A stretch of DNA of 64,000 nt from Elephas maximus indicus (taxonomy: Eukaryota; Chordata; Mammalia; Proboscidea; Elephantidae): positions 71,812,001-71,876,000 of the forward strand of contig NC_064834.1 in the NCBI RefSeq assembly GCF_024166365.1, given 5' to 3'. The number at the start of each line of letters is the position of its first letter. The first letter of the stretch is position 1. The notes under the pieces were generated by a model. The model saw only the letters and a list, made by a program, of their open reading frames with translations. It was not told the origin of the DNA and did no database searches. The translations under genes were made by a program, and so were the position numbers. Positions 45,036-56,954 of this stretch are shown here, piece after piece.

Positions 45036-45235
45036 GAGCCCTGTTGGCACAATGATTAAAGCACTCGGCTGCTAACTGAAGAGTCAGCAGTTCGAACCCA
45101 CCAGCCACTCCTCAGGAGAAAGACGTGGCAGTTTGCTTCTGAAAAGTTTTACAACTTTGGAAACCCTATGGGGTAGTTCTATTCTGCAGGATCGTGATGA
45201 GTCAGAATGGACTCAACAGCAACGGGTTTTGGTTG
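45036..45235 (+). mobile_element. SINE-A, plus strand
   Basis: GGAGCCCTGTTGGCACAATG, intact box B GTTCGAACCC, GGTAGTTCTATTCTGCAGG, end GCAACGGGTTTTGGTT. Confidence 0.95.
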
Positions 45236-46284
45236 GCTGTTCAAGGGAGGAAGGATACTCCATGCTACTTTCTACCGGAGAGGGTGGAAGAGTAGATGTC
45301 AGGAGTAGTTAGAACGTTGGTCTGGTGGACTGCTTGAGTGAAGGGCTAATAAATAAATGAAACCGCTCAGGCTAATTCAACATTGTGGTAACTGCAGGCT
45401 GGGGTTTTCTGTGCTTCCTGACCAATCAACAGACCCTAAAATTCAACCCCAGCTCCACTTGATTTACATAAAAGCAGTGTATGTGCTATGCAAAAGCAGC
45501 TCCAAGTCAATTTCCCAGATCCCCTTCCATGATGACTACAGACCTTCAACTCGTGAAGAAATTCTGGAACCATCTATGCCCTCCCCCTCCCAATAGCTGG
45601 TGTGCTGTTCTGTAGATGTGGACACACCTGAACTCCCCTTCCAAGATGCATTGGGTTGTGTTGGAGATCTTAAGTACCCAGAAGACCCTGCCCAGTTGGC
45701 CCAACAGAGGAACTCTGAATGTGTTCATTGTTCTGAGAGCTGTGAAGCCTCCTCCACAATGGTCCCTGGGCACACACTCATGTGACCGCTAATACCCGCC
45801 CAGCCACTGGCCCAGGAGCCCCTTCTCAGGTTCTCCGAGGTCTACAGGTGCCATGTAAACCAGGTCAGGCCAACAATGTGTACCTTTCAGGGGGCACCAC
45901 TTACATCCTTGCCTTCTCCCTCACACCCGCCCCAGTCTTTGAAAAGAGTCTAGGCTTTCACCCTGGGGACCTGCCAGGAGCTTGGCTTCCCCAGAGCAGC
46001 AACACTCACGCCCAGGGTTTCCTTTTTCAGGGGTCCCCTTCAGCTCACATCTCCTGCACTTGACTAAACTCACCTGCTTTCGGGTCAGAAAAATAAGGGG
46101 TTAGTGCTTGATTTGCTTCAGCAGACAAGGGAAAAGCCGAAACCAGATCCCAGCACTTTATCCCCACTTCCCATGACCTGGACACATTTATTATATATGT
46201 AGATTTTTTTCCAGATCTGCTTACATGGGGGAGTTACGTGCTGATTCATGGAGCAAAAACTGTCATTTCAAGCCTTCAGTAATC
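45236..46284. other. Unassigned 1-kb stretch
   Basis: No repeat family is named. Only short open frames are present, none recognised. Confidence 0.5.
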
Positions 46285-46600
46285 GGAGCTTTGTTGTTGT
46301 TTGTTGTCATCGAGCCAGCCCCAACTCAGGGTAACCCCATGCACGACAGGATGAAACACTGCCCAGTCCTGCACCACCCCCAGGATTGGTTGAGGATCAG
46401 ACCATTGTGAGCCATGAAGTTTTCGTTGGCTGATTTTCAGAAGTAGATCATCAGGCCTTTCTTCCTAGTCTGTCTTAGTCTGGAAGCTCCACTGAAACTT
46501 GTTCAACATCCTCGCAACACAAGCCTCCACTGATGGAGGGGTGGTAGCCTGCGCATGAGGTGCATTGGCTGGGAATCCAAACCAGGGCTAGGAATGTTCA
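46285..46600 (-). mobile_element. Gly-SINE, minus strand
   Basis: GTTGTTGTTTGTTGTCATCG terminus, CGACAGGATGAAACACTGCC, AGTCTGTCTTAGTCTGGAAG. The tRNA-Gly-like head is decayed (GTGCATTGGCTGGGAATCC). Confidence 0.85.
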
Positions 46601-46798
46601 AAACTCTAGTTATTGAAATTCTGTTCTGCATTTTCCCCCTTTTGATCAAATTCTCATGGAATCTAGACTTTATGGAGCTATGGATGCTGGATGAACTCCT
46701 GAAACTATTGCCATGAGACCATTTTTAAACTTTAAACCAAAAATATCCCCCAACATCTTCTTAGAAGCAATAATAATTTATCTTACCTAGTAAAGAAT

Positions 46799-46962
46799 GG
46801 GAAACCCTGGTGGCGTAGTGGTTCAGTGCTACAGCTGCTAACTAAAGGGTCAGCAGTTCGAATCCACCAGGCGCTCCTTAGAAACTCTATGGGGCAGTTC
46901 TACTCTGTTCTATAGGGTCTCTATGAGTTGGAATTGACTCGACAGCATTGGGTTTGGTTTGG
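46799..46962 (+). mobile_element. SINE-A, shortened, plus strand
   Basis: AAACCCTGGTGGCGTAGTGG, box B GTTCGAATCC, CAGGCGCTCCTTAGAAACTC joined directly to the tail. Same deletion as 28253-28420; relatively young-looking. Confidence 0.95.
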
Positions 46963-47951
46963 TAGTAAAGAATGTCTGCCTTGACCACTGTCCTCTTTTA
47001 AGAGCTATTTATTCAGAATCAAATTGAAAACAGCGACTTAAAAGTTTAGATAGGAACCTTAGGGGGCAGTGAGTTTATGCTAAAGAGGAAGGGACAACTT
47101 GGAAAAGGACAGTGAGAATGGCCGCACAACTCAAAGAATGTAAGCAATGTCACTGAGTTTTACGTGTAGAAATTTTGAATTGGTGTATATTCTGCTGTAT
47201 ATATTTTCAACAAGAAAAATAAATTATTTTTTAAAACCTCTAGTTATTGGATGCAAATAGAAGTAGCAGTCAGCTGTGTGTCCAGGCAAACTAAGGTGTC
47301 TTCAACACCATTCTGTCCCGGGATTACCTTTGTAGATCAAGAGGAGTGCCAGCCAGGCTTGTGCTCACCATCTCTTCCATGAAAATCTTAATGCACACAA
47401 GAACACTAGCAAGGTGGAAAATAAAACCCAGCCAACAAGATCACAGACATGAGGGCCATCCTGTCGCCTGAACTCAGTGTCCCAGCCCTGTGGAGGGACA
47501 CAGAAGGTTATGGTACAAAGGTGCTCCCAGCTGGGAGAGATCAGATTCACTTCCTGCCAAACAGCCGTCATTCAAATGCGAATGTCAACCTCTCACTTTC
47601 TTCCTGGAAGGGCCACCTTGTTTATTTAGCCTTTGGTTTATGGATCTCTGTGGCAACCTTGTTTGGAAGGGCACTGGGCATGTTGCTACACAGAGCTCCA
47701 GGAGAGAAATGGTGCCAGCAGAGCTCGTTCAGACAGATTGCGTTGGCCACTTACCGTCTGCAGAGGATCACCAAACATCCCACCCGGTTGAAGGGCCTTT
47801 TTCATGACTTTCATCCCCACCCCTACGCGCCTCTTCCAAGTGGACCCTGTTCTTAAAAGCATCACCGATTTTCAAGACCTCATTGTCTGCAGCTATTCTT
47901 ACCCCCAGCTACTGAATGGACCTGACATCCGAGTGGGACATCATCACGTAA
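46963..47951. other. Unassigned stretch
   Basis: No recognised repeat. Overlapping frames of 105 and 135 codons at 47449-47856 have no known similarity. Confidence 0.5.
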
Positions 47952-48740
47952 GCCAGGGGTTGGCAAACCTTTTTGTAAAGGACATCAGATCATAAATACA
48001 TACAGCTTTTGTGGGCTATCCTCTGCCATTTGAGCACTAAAGCAACCATAGAAAATATTTATGCATTCCTAATGGGTAAATGCCATCACACATCTGTCAG
48101 CCTGGCAGTTTGTGCTTACGTGTTGCTGTGATGCTGGAAGCTATACCACCGGAATTTCAAATACCAGCAGGGTGTCCCATGGTGGACAGGTTTCTGCAGA
48201 GCTTCCAGACTAAGACAGACTACGAAGAAAGGGCTGACAACCTATTTCTGAAATACAGCCAACGAAAGCCTCATGGATCACAACAAAACTTTGTCTGAGT
48301 CTCTTGCTTTGGACACATCATTGGGAGGGTTGGGTTGCTGGAGGAGGCCATGATATTTGGTGAAGCAGACTGTCAACAAGGGTGTGGGAGACCTTCAGTG
48401 AGACAGGTTGGCACAATAGCCACAGTGATGGACTTGAACATGCCAGTGATCGTGAAGATGAGACAGAACCAGACAGAATTTCGTTCTGTTGTACATAATA
48501 AGGTCGTCATCAGTTGGAGTCAACTCAATGGCAGCTATCTATCTGTTTATCTAATACATGAATGAATGTGGCTGTGTTCCAATAAGACTTTATTTATGGA
48601 CACTGAATTTCATATAATCTCCACGTCACAAAACATTATTCTTCTTTTGAATTTTCTCAAATACTTAAAAATGTAAAAACCATTCTCAGCTGATAGGTAG
48701 TATAAAAGCAGGTGGTGGGATGAATCTGGCTGACCCCTGA
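47952..48740 (+). mobile_element. hAT-type element, split by an RTE derivative
   Basis: Ends are CCAGGGGTTGGCAAACC and GAATCTGGCTGACCCCTGA. Between them are GGCTGTGTTCCAATAAGAC and TTTATTTATGGACACTG. It is the same family as 57637-57992. Confidence 0.8.
48077..48540 (+). mobile_element. Internally deleted RTE LINE derivative
   Basis: The leader-like start (CACACATCTGTCAGCCTGGC, GTGGACAGGTTTCTGCAGAG) passes directly into the last RTE coding region, in a frame reading GRVGLLEEAMIFGEADCQQG and then SVVHNKVVISWSQLNG, and ends at the RTE 3' terminus. The endonuclease and reverse transcriptase regions are missing. Confidence 0.8.
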
Positions 48741-49829
48741 TCGAAGTGACTAAAGAACAAGCTTCTCCCCTACCCACACCCCATCAGCCGAGGCAGTATC
48801 ACTGCCAGTCTGTGTCTGATGTTTTGACTTTGCCTTTTTCCTTCACAGCTCTGCTGGCCCTGGGTAAGGGCCAGCAGAGAATGAGGAGCTTGGGCATTTT
48901 AGTTAAACCTAAACCCAGCAGAAGGCAGCCAAAGGATAGTCTTACGGGGTGTATAGACGATGCCAGGAAAGGAAGTCGCTTTTCCAGTTTCCTCTCCTGC
49001 TCTGACGATGTGCGCAAAGATACACTTCACCTTGTTCCAGAAAAGGTGCCAAGTCTAGTCACAGAGCAATATGAAAAGGCAGCCCCAAGACTGCTCAAAC
49101 CCCTCAGTGTCTTCTCCTGTCTTACCTCTGTAGGATGTGCTGGGATCCACTCATGGATGACTGGAACTGTGATGAATTTCCTTGCGGACCAAACAGAGTT
49201 TATTTCCACCTCTTTTTTATCCTGCCAGGTGACCTGTGCTAATTTCACAACTCCTGAAGATTCAGCGGGGTGGCCCCTGAACAATGCATGATCACAACAC
49301 TTGGAGAACATGAGACCAGGTCTTCCCTACTTTGCCCGGGTGATATTTCCTTTTGTCACGGTACCCATTTTGATTTGCTTGTAACAACACCATGGGCAGG
49401 CCAAAGGGAAGCTTCCCTTGCAAACACCCTACCAGCTCTTGCTCCTGTTCTGGTCTGCCTTTTTGTCCTTAGTACTTAAACCACTCAGCAGATTGGTCTG
49501 TGCCATTCTAAAAGCTTGTAATTGTCCCGTAAAGATCTTACAGTGCATTCCTGGCTAGTGTTTATGGAGCAAATGTTTGTTTAAAAAGGGGAACATAACA
49601 GGTTGAAGATGCTGTGAATATAATTCATGATTAAAAAAAAATTCTGATCATTTTTTTCATTGATTTAAAACTTATGCAATGTTTCTTTGTTTAAAAACAG
49701 GAGAGAGGGGAGATAACCCTAGTAGTATTCTCAACCGGCTAGCAATTTCATAAATAAGTTTCTTCAGTCATAATAAAATTATAATATTTTATCTTTGCGT
49801 CTGTATATAGCTCTATATCTTTATCTGTC
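48741..49829. other. Unassigned stretch
   Basis: No recognised repeat. The 181-codon frame at 48746-49291 has no domain I recognise and no sign of a gene around it. 49500-49830 is A/T-rich. Confidence 0.5.
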
Positions 49830-50020
49830 TAAGGAGCCTTGGGGATGCAAAGGTGGGCAGCTAATCAAAAGGTTGAGGGTTCAAACCCACCCAGTGGCTT
49901 TGCAGGAGAAAGACCTGGTGAGCTGCTCCCGTAAAGAATACAGCCCTTAAAACTGTATGGGGCAGTTCTGCTCTGTCACGTGGGGTCACTATGAGTTGAA
50001 ATTGACTTAACGGCACACAA
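49830..50020 (+). mobile_element. SINE-A, plus strand
   Basis: AAGGAGCCTTGGGGATGCAA, GTTCAAACCCACCCAGTGG, GGCAGTTCTGCTCTGTCACG, end GGCACACAACA. Confidence 0.92.
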
Positions 50021-50208
50021 CATCTATCTATCATCTAAATATATCAGTGAATATTTGAGTGCTATGTAGCAGGCACTGTGCTTGGTGCTTCCCAGGGTAA
50101 ATCTCATTTAATCCCCACAGTGATCATTTGAGAAAGGGACCAGGTGCTACAAACTTATCTTCCTTTAGTCTTAATTTATAAATCCATCAGCCTTCTCTGT
50201 CCCACCTA

Positions 50209-50696
50209 CAGGCAGTCCTCAGGTTACAAGCAAGATCCATTCCTAACTGTGTCTTTCAGTCTTTAAGTCGAATTCGTAAGTTGAAACAAGTGCACACAGT
50301 TCTTATTCAGCCTTACTTTAGTGCAAAAGGAGCCCCTGGTGGCACAGTGGTTAAAGCAACTGACTGCTAACCAAAAGGCTGGCGGTTTGAAACCACCAGC
50401 TGCACCACGAGAGAAAGGTGTAGCAGTCTACTTCCATAGAGATTTACCTCTTTGGAAACCTTATGGGGTCGCTATAAGTAGAAATCGACCTGAAGGCAGT
50501 GGGTGGGTTTTGATTAGTGCAAAAGGCTCAAGCCCTTTTCAGTGACGTAAAAGCTGCACAAGCAACAAGTGAAAGCGATCGTTATGAAGGATTTGTTGCC
50601 CTCGTTTCAAACCGAGGGCTAATTTACGTAACATTAAAGGGCAAATACGAGCTGTCTGTAAGTCTGACATCCGTAACCTGGGGACTTACTGTACAC
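50209..50696. mobile_element. DNA transposon remnant (TcMar/pogo-like), carrying a SINE
   Basis: Inverted ends GGCAGTCCTCAGGTTACAAG and CCGTAACCTGGGGACTTACTG lie next to TA dinucleotides (CTACAGG, ACTGTAC). The interior is A/T-rich and interrupted by the SINE-A at 50330-50513. Confidence 0.7.
50330..50513 (+). mobile_element. SINE-A, plus strand, with 12-bp target-site duplication
   Basis: GAGCCCCTGGTGGCACAGTGG to GGCAGTGGGTGGGTTTTG. TTAGTGCAAAAG occurs at 50318-50329 and 50514-50525. Confidence 0.96.
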
Positions 50697-51819
50697 TGTG
50701 CTATGGATTTTGATTTGCACAGGACCCAGGCACTGCTCAGTTACATTCCCTCAAGAATTAAAAGGAAAAGCAGAGTAAAAAGACACACTCTTGAAGGAGG
50801 CACTGTATTAGGCACAGAAGAAAAAATCATGTCCCCACATAGGTATTTTAGGCTAAATCCTGTCACTGCACTCTCCATGTTCTGGGGTTCAGCTTCGCAA
50901 GTTGGCAGGAACCCACCACTTTTACTTCAAAGGTCCCGAGAGGATGGCGAGGCAGCTGGAGTTTCTAGGTAGTGGATGCTGGCAGTCCTCACGTCCCCTG
51001 CCTTCCACCCACTTCCTGTGACCTGACCTCGAGCAATTCTGAGTAGTCCATCAAAACCTCCAGAAACCCTGAGGAAAACAAGGTACAAAAGGGCCTCATG
51101 CCAGAACATCGGGGAAGGCGTCTGCCATCCCTGCCCGAGGTACTCAGCCAAGTCATTCCAAGGCTTCCTGGGGATGAAAAGAAAGAGAAGGTAAACTCTG
51201 CTTTCATCTTTAAAAGAATCAAAAAATAAATAACATCAAATGCAGGCTGGGCAAGGACTCCTATGCGCACACGTAAGGGTTGGTTGGTACGTTAACCAGT
51301 GCCAGGGGGTGCACAAGCTTCATTTGGTATAAAACTTAGGGTGTGGGGACCAAGATGATTCAAGGATTTCAGCCAGGAAAAGTCTCTCCTCTTGCATCAC
51401 GTGGGAGTACTTCCTTCCTCTCCCAACCAGGATGAAAGAGATCAAACTGGTCAGTTTCTGAATCTTTCCATTCCATGAGGGTTCCACAGAGGCCACTCAG
51501 CTATCTCAGCCGTTTTATAAGTGCAGAAGCTGGGTCAGTTACAGTGAAACCTGTGAGAGCTGGAACTCTCCATAAGGATGGCCTTATTTTTCCGAGGCTC
51601 ACAAGTTTTCTGCCTCGGACAGGGTGGTCTTACCACTTTTCTATTGCTCGTTTTAGTGGAAAATATTTGAGTTTTCCTTCTCTGACAGGTTTCTGCCTTA
51701 CAGTTTCTGGTTTTTGCAGATTTTACTGTACTTGAAGTATGTCAAGATAACCCAGTAAGTTATTATGTATCTTTGAACCATGATCAGACTGCTATCTCCT
51801 CAGCTATTAAATTCTCAGG
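50697..51819. other. Unassigned stretch
   Basis: No recognised repeat or exon. Confidence 0.5.
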
Positions 51820-52415
51820 AAACCTCACATCCACTAAGATGGCTATAATAAAAAACTTGGAGAATAACAAGTGTTGGCAAGGCTGTAGACAAACTGAAAC
51901 TCATACATTGCTGATGGGAACGTAAAATGGCGCAGCAATTCCACTCCTAGGTATATACCAAAGAGAAATGAAAACATATGACCATGAAAAACTTGTACGT
52001 GCACGTTCGTAACAACATTATTTATAATGGTCCAAGGTGGAAACAACCCAAATGTTCATCAACCAATGAATGGATAAGCAAAATGTGGTACAATCATGCA
52101 ATGGAATATTATTAAGTCAAAAAAAGAAAAGTAGTACTGACACATGCTACAACACAGATGAACCTTGAAAACGTTCTGCTGAGCCAAAGAAGACACAAAA
52201 GGCCACACATTTCATGATTCTATCTTATATGAAATGTCCAGAATAGGCAAGGTGCTAGAGGCAGGAAATAGATTCGTGGCTGCCCACAGGGCAGAATTAG
52301 GAGTGACTGCTAAAGGGTATGGGGTTTCTCTTTAGCATGATAAAAATGTTCTCAAATTAGACAGCAGTGATGGTTGTGCAATTTTATGAATATCCTAAAA
52401 ATCGCTGAAATGTTA
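51820..52415 (+). mobile_element. Old L1 3' end
   Basis: CTAAGATGGCTATAATAAAA, CTCATACATTGCTGATGGG, CATTATTTATAATGGTCC, GTCCAGAATAGGCAAGG and the final AATATCCTAAAAATCGCTG are collinear with the 3' end of the L1 at 20340-21050. Confidence 0.92.
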
Positions 52416-53042
52416 AAAAGCTCAGTTTTACAGCTGAGGAAAGGAAGGTCCAGGCAGATCTGTGACTTGCTCAACACTACCCAGCTGTTAGAAATATATT
52501 CATCTATCCAACCAAACCATCTACCATTTTTCTCCTGTATTGCCCAAGGCCAGTCTTGTTTACTTAGACCATTTTCCAGCCTTGTGACCTTCAGGAACCT
52601 CAGGCTAAGCCTCGATTCCCTAATCTATCACAGAAGAGTCTTCTGGACCCAAGCCGGTCTAGAGCTTTAATTATACAGCACAAGCCAGAAGACCAATTTT
52701 TTGTTTTCAGAATGGTTGTTGGCTTAGTAATCCATGGCTGTTCCAAGCCTGTCAGCCATTTTCCTGTAACTACACATTTTAGTTTACTGTCTGTGGGGTC
52801 AAGGTCCTTCACACAAGATGGGGTGGAGACAAGATCCCCAAGGTGAGGGGACTGGAGTGGCTGTGGTGGATGAGGGTGGACCCTGTTCCACAGGAATTCA
52901 CAGACCTCTCCTAAGGGTGCCGCTTTTCTGCCCTGCTTCTTGATCCGCCCTGTCCTGCCAGAGGCTACCAAGCCGGGTTTCAGAGGTAGTCCTTGAATAT
53001 ACCCTTCCTAGTTTAGCTGGTGGTGGCTATCCCTCCGTCGTG
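52416..53042. other. Unassigned stretch, MIR-like start
   Basis: CAGCTGAGGAAAGGAAGGTCC to CACTACCCAGCTGTTAG (about 52430-52495) looks like a reversed MIR. Nothing else is recognised. Confidence 0.5.
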
Positions 53043-53388
53043 ATCATTGGTGATTCAGTGGTAGAATTCTCCCCTTCCATGTGGGATGCCAGGGTTCTAG
53101 TCCCACCCAGGGCACCTCATGTGCAGCAAACACTCATCTGTCAGTGGAGGCTTGCGTGTTGCTATGATGCTGAACAGGTTTCAGCAGAGCTTCCAACTAA
53201 GACTGACAAAGAGGGAAGGCCTGGCGATCTAGTCCCAAAAATCGGCCAGTGAAAACACTACAGATCACCATGGTCTGATCTGCAACTGATCATGCTGATG
53301 GGGCAGGACCAGGCAGTGTCTCCATGCCGCACGTTTTGCATGAGGTTGCCATGCGTTGGGGGCTGACTCAAGGGAGCTAACAATATCA
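53043..53388 (+). mobile_element. Gly-SINE, plus strand
   Basis: Head ATTGGTGATTCAGTGGTAG, AATTCTCCCC; body CAGGTTTCAGCAGAGCTTCC; 3' end GGGGCAGGACCAGGCAG, TTGCCATGCGTTGGGGGC. Confidence 0.92.
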
Positions 53389-53496
53389 ATCACTCCCTCA
53401 CCAAGAACCCTGAAATCTCTTGATTCTTAGCAAATGAACAGATCTCACTATTCCAGGGCAATCACTGATTGTCACTAATCAACCAATTTCCCATTG

Positions 53497-53541
53497 GATG
53501 GGGTTGCCATGAGTCCGAATCAACAGCAACTAACAATAGGT
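53497..53541 (+). mobile_element. SINE/RTE tail fragment
   Basis: GGGGTTGCCATGAGTCCG followed by CAACAGCAACTAACAATAG. Confidence 0.75.
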
Positions 53542-54399
53542 GGGCAAGAAAACCCAAAAGTTCCATGATTCTTATCAAGTTCTGCCTGTATAAGTTTATT
53601 TGGGGCAGTTCTCAAAAAAAAAAACCCAAGATATTTTCCCTCTCATGGACCACATTTTTTTTCCCTTGATGACAAATGTCCCTCAAAATAATTCTAAATA
53701 TAAAATGACAAACCACTGGCTTAGGATTCTTGCCTGCCCAGCTCGCTGAAATGGGCAAAAAGATCAGCACTTGCATTCTTGCATTATAATTTCCGTTGTC
53801 TACTAAAAACCATAAATTGCCCGTCAGCCTCAAAAGCATAGAATGTGGACATTGTTCTTCACAACGTGAATCTGTGGATCCTGGAGCCTCCCGTTGAAGA
53901 TACTCCCGCTACCGGCACACCCCTTCCATCCTCCACCCTGGCATGGGGATTCCACAAGTGCGAACGCCCCGAGGACTTCACTCACCACCCTGGGAACACC
54001 TGCTTCACAGGTGACACTTCTTCCTGACTGCTTTTGCCTACCTGAGTTTTTTCATCACATTCTTTGGGGTGGAATTAAAGCCCTGCTCTTCTGATAAAGA
54101 CATGGAAGCACAGATGACAAATGTAGAACCAGGACAGTCGCCCACCCTCCCGATTCCCCATGAGACCCTCGCTCCCCCACTTCCAGCCTCCAACCCAACA
54201 AAGACCCTGAAGACAGTGCTTTATAACCACCAAGGGCTCCAGAAGATTCCAAGAGCTTGGGTGAAGTTCAGAAGTCGGTCTGCTTTCTTCTCCTCTCCTG
54301 GTGCTGATGAGGCTGGCCAGGAGAGATCACGAAATCTCAAGGGTCATAGAGTCACTTTTGGTAACAGACAGGCAAAACTCCATTTCCCTCTTCAGATTA
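53542..54399. other. Unassigned stretch
   Basis: No recognised repeat or exon in the 850 bp before the hairpin at 54400. Confidence 0.5.
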
Positions 54400-54510
54400 T
54401 TGGTGGTATGACTATAAATAGTTTAAATTGTCCAAGTGGAGGATTTACTTTGAAATTTCACAAAGTGTACTTGGACAATTTAAACTAATTATTTATAGTC
54501 ATACCACCAA
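54400..54510. repeat. Long inverted repeat about 400 bp past the FGFR2 3' end
   Basis: The arms 54400-54437 and 54469-54510 are reverse complements except for a 4-nt insertion (TAAT) in the right arm. The 31-nt spacer itself contains a short stem (ACTTTG/CAAAGT). The outer end is TTGGTGGTATGACTATAAAT. No transposon family is recognised. Confidence 0.93.
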
Positions 54511-54904
54511 AAAGCCTGTCTAGAAGGCTTCAAGACCCCCAGGTTCCAGATCTCCTGAACATCTCCCATCTTCGACAACTCCCATCCCTGCACCTCCCTG
54601 CTTGCAAAGCTCTCATTTAACTTTTTCTCACTTGCTCCCCAGTGAGCAGCTTGGACCCAGAAAGGAAGAATGACCCCACAGAGGTCCCAGTAGGCAAGCG
54701 AACCAGGGCTTGGACCAATCTCTTCTATTTTTCCATCAGATCAACCTGCCCCAAGTACTACCGGCCAAGGCCGAGCCCTCTGGCACGTCCCCTTGTTTGC
54801 AGCAAACCAAGAATCTTCCCAGCTCTGCCTTTCATGCAACCATGCCGAAGAGCAGTGAGTCCAGACCTCCAAGCACAGGAAACCATTTGGTAGGACACAA
54901 GTAT
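54511..54904. other. Unassigned, immediate 3' flank of FGFR2
   Basis: No recognised repeat. It may contain readthrough or termination sequence of FGFR2, but no motif decides this. Confidence 0.5.
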
Positions 54905-56427
54905 TAAAAAAATAAGCTGCGTGATGTTTATTTTGTCTTGTTAACATTAATATCAGTAGAAACATTTTATTGTCAGTATAAAAATTAACAGGTTTTATTA
55001 AATACTTTCTCCAATTTCTGAACACGTAAGATCAGTGTAATCTGCATTCATGTTGCACGGCTATAGCAAGGTGAGTGGATGTTTCAGAAGCAAAACACAA
55101 TACTTTGATACAGAACATACAATATGGCGATGCTTTGTCTGATGTCGTCAGTATCTGGCCGATCTTTTCAAGAGGTTCTGCCAGAATGAGATGGAAGCAA
55201 TCCCTTAAAAGATGGAAGGATCCCCAAAACTATCAGCAGAACAACTCTGGGTTTCAACTTCCAATTGCAGGACTTGAAGATCCCAAAAGGCTTCCCGAAG
55301 AACAAAGAATCTGGAAGCCATTATTCACTGAAGGGAATACAGGCTAATCGGATTAACGTGCAACTTGGGGGCAGAAGACCAGCTGCCAGCAAAGAAGTAC
55401 ATTCTGCTGTCATCTCAACTAAGCTGCGTCCTAGAGCAGCTTCTTAAGAAGACACTGGTGCTATTTGTCCTGGGAAGTACAGTTAGACGTTACACAGGCC
55501 CAGTGACAGAGCTGCACATGGAAGCAAAACACCTTCTCCTTGACAGGTTCTTTCAGGATGGGCATTCAGCTGGTTAAGAACAACGACCTGACAGCAGAGT
55601 GTCAACGCAAATAAATTCAAACTTCATTCCCCCCTCCAAATTAGTCAGATACTGTCAATATTTCTCTTTTCAAAGGATCTGGCAACTAGTTAAGTCTGAG
55701 CAACAGATTAACCAGCCCACATCTTGCCCGCATAGGAATGCCACTTAAATTACAAAAACAAAAACTATAAATGATTAATTGTTTTGTATATTACCGATTC
55801 ATTAATAAATTAATGTTATACCATTTTCCCTGAAAGCAAAAGTATTTCTTCCACCTCTGCTCGGTGAAAATTAAGAAATTCTGTGTCAGAACAGCATTTT
55901 AGCAAATAGTTATTTAAAAAAAAAAAAAAAAAGACCAATTTTCTAGGTGCATTGGGACGTCCATTTAAAATCAATACAAAAAATAATTCATTGTAAATAT
56001 ATAATATATATTTATACATAATTTGAATATATTTACATACATCCAGCACCTATATACTGCATTTGTGCTCTATTAAGTGTGTGCTGACATATATTTTCTC
56101 CAATTATTACAAAATTAACAAGGAAGGCAGAACACGCGTTCGCCTTGAGTCCAATGGGTCCACAGCCAGTACCCATCCATCGCCTGGTGGCGGTGGGTCC
56201 GAGGGGCCGTGTGGTGGGCCCGAGGCAGTCCATCGTCCCATAAACATTCTTCTCTTCTGGTGAAGATTACAAATTCTCAACTGTATAGCTCCTTACACGT
56301 GTGCCGATTACTTTTCCAATTATTTACTCCTCTGATCCATATATACAAGTAGAGACAACAAGTCCCCGTGCTTAGTGTAGGTAGGTTCCTGGTGGTGTCC
56401 TGTTTGGAGACAGGGGGACACCTGCAT
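54905..56427 (-). other. FGFR2: FGFR2 3' untranslated region
   Basis: About 1.5 kb of continuous sequence between the C1 stop codon and the last clear poly(A) signal contains no recognisable transposon, in contrast to the repeat-filled DNA on both sides. On the transcribed strand it is AT-rich near 55790-56045, with AUUUA-type motifs and a T-rich tract (A run on the plus strand at 55916-55931). The 3' limit is inferred from AATAAA at 54927-54932 with cleavage expected 10-30 nt beyond. The short open frames on either strand here show no protein similarity I recognise and are not called as genes. Confidence 0.85.
54927..54971 (-). promoter_or_regulatory. FGFR2: FGFR2 poly(A) signals
   Basis: Two AATAAA hexamers are read on the minus strand, at 54966-54971 and 54927-54932; a third, weaker-placed copy is at 54994-54999. 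The one at 54927-54932 is followed by a T-rich stretch and then the repeat-bearing flank, so it is the likely distal site, with cleavage around 54,900-54,915. The assignment is based on motif and position only. Confidence 0.75.
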
Positions 56428-56621
<194 letters not shown>

Positions 56622-56684
56622 TCATCTCGGGTCAGGATAACAAGGTGAATACGGTTCAAGAGGCTGCGTGAGGTCCAAGTAGTC
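56622..56684 (-). CDS. FGFR2: FGFR2 alternative terminal-exon start, C2 short tail
   Basis: A second near-copy of the terminal exon's start, with its own CTTCTTTCAG acceptor (AG complement at 56685-56686), lies 92 bp upstream of the C1 acceptor. It encodes [20 protein letters not shown] then TGA at 56622-56624, a 20-residue tail. It keeps the PLC-gamma-site tyrosine but loses the distal tyrosines of the C1 tail. Splicing from the phase-0 donor at 60125 to this acceptor is in frame. The residues differing from C1 (Gln to Pro, Ser to Cys, Thr to Pro, then a stop) are those I remember for the human FGFR2 C2 isoform, so this is very likely the orthologous alternative 3' splice site and not a local artefact. 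A C2 transcript would carry the whole C1 coding segment as 3' UTR. Usage cannot be judged from sequence. Confidence 0.9.
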   Translation of the reverse strand, partial: DYLDLTQPLEPYSPCYPDPR

Positions 56685-56954
56685 CTGAAAGAAGGGGAGA
56701 GAAGAGTTTTATTTCAAACGCAGGCTCTTGAGATGCTGATATCAGAGTTGGGACAAGACAGGGCTCCCCTTGAAGCTTTAAAGAGACCCAGCCCGTGCCA
56801 GCTCTTCACAGAGACCTCCCCAAGTCCCTGACTTTATTTACCCTAGGCAACCCTTAACTTGTCTTTTATAACCTCTTAGGAATAAACTAATGGCAGCAGA
56901 GAATAATAAAATCTTGTTGGACTGTGGGTGTTGGGCAGTCAACTCGACTTAAAC

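Noticed and set aside
48746..49291. 181-codon protein-coding gene
   Set aside because: No similarity that I recognise. The frame starts at the end of a hAT element and nothing else supports translation.
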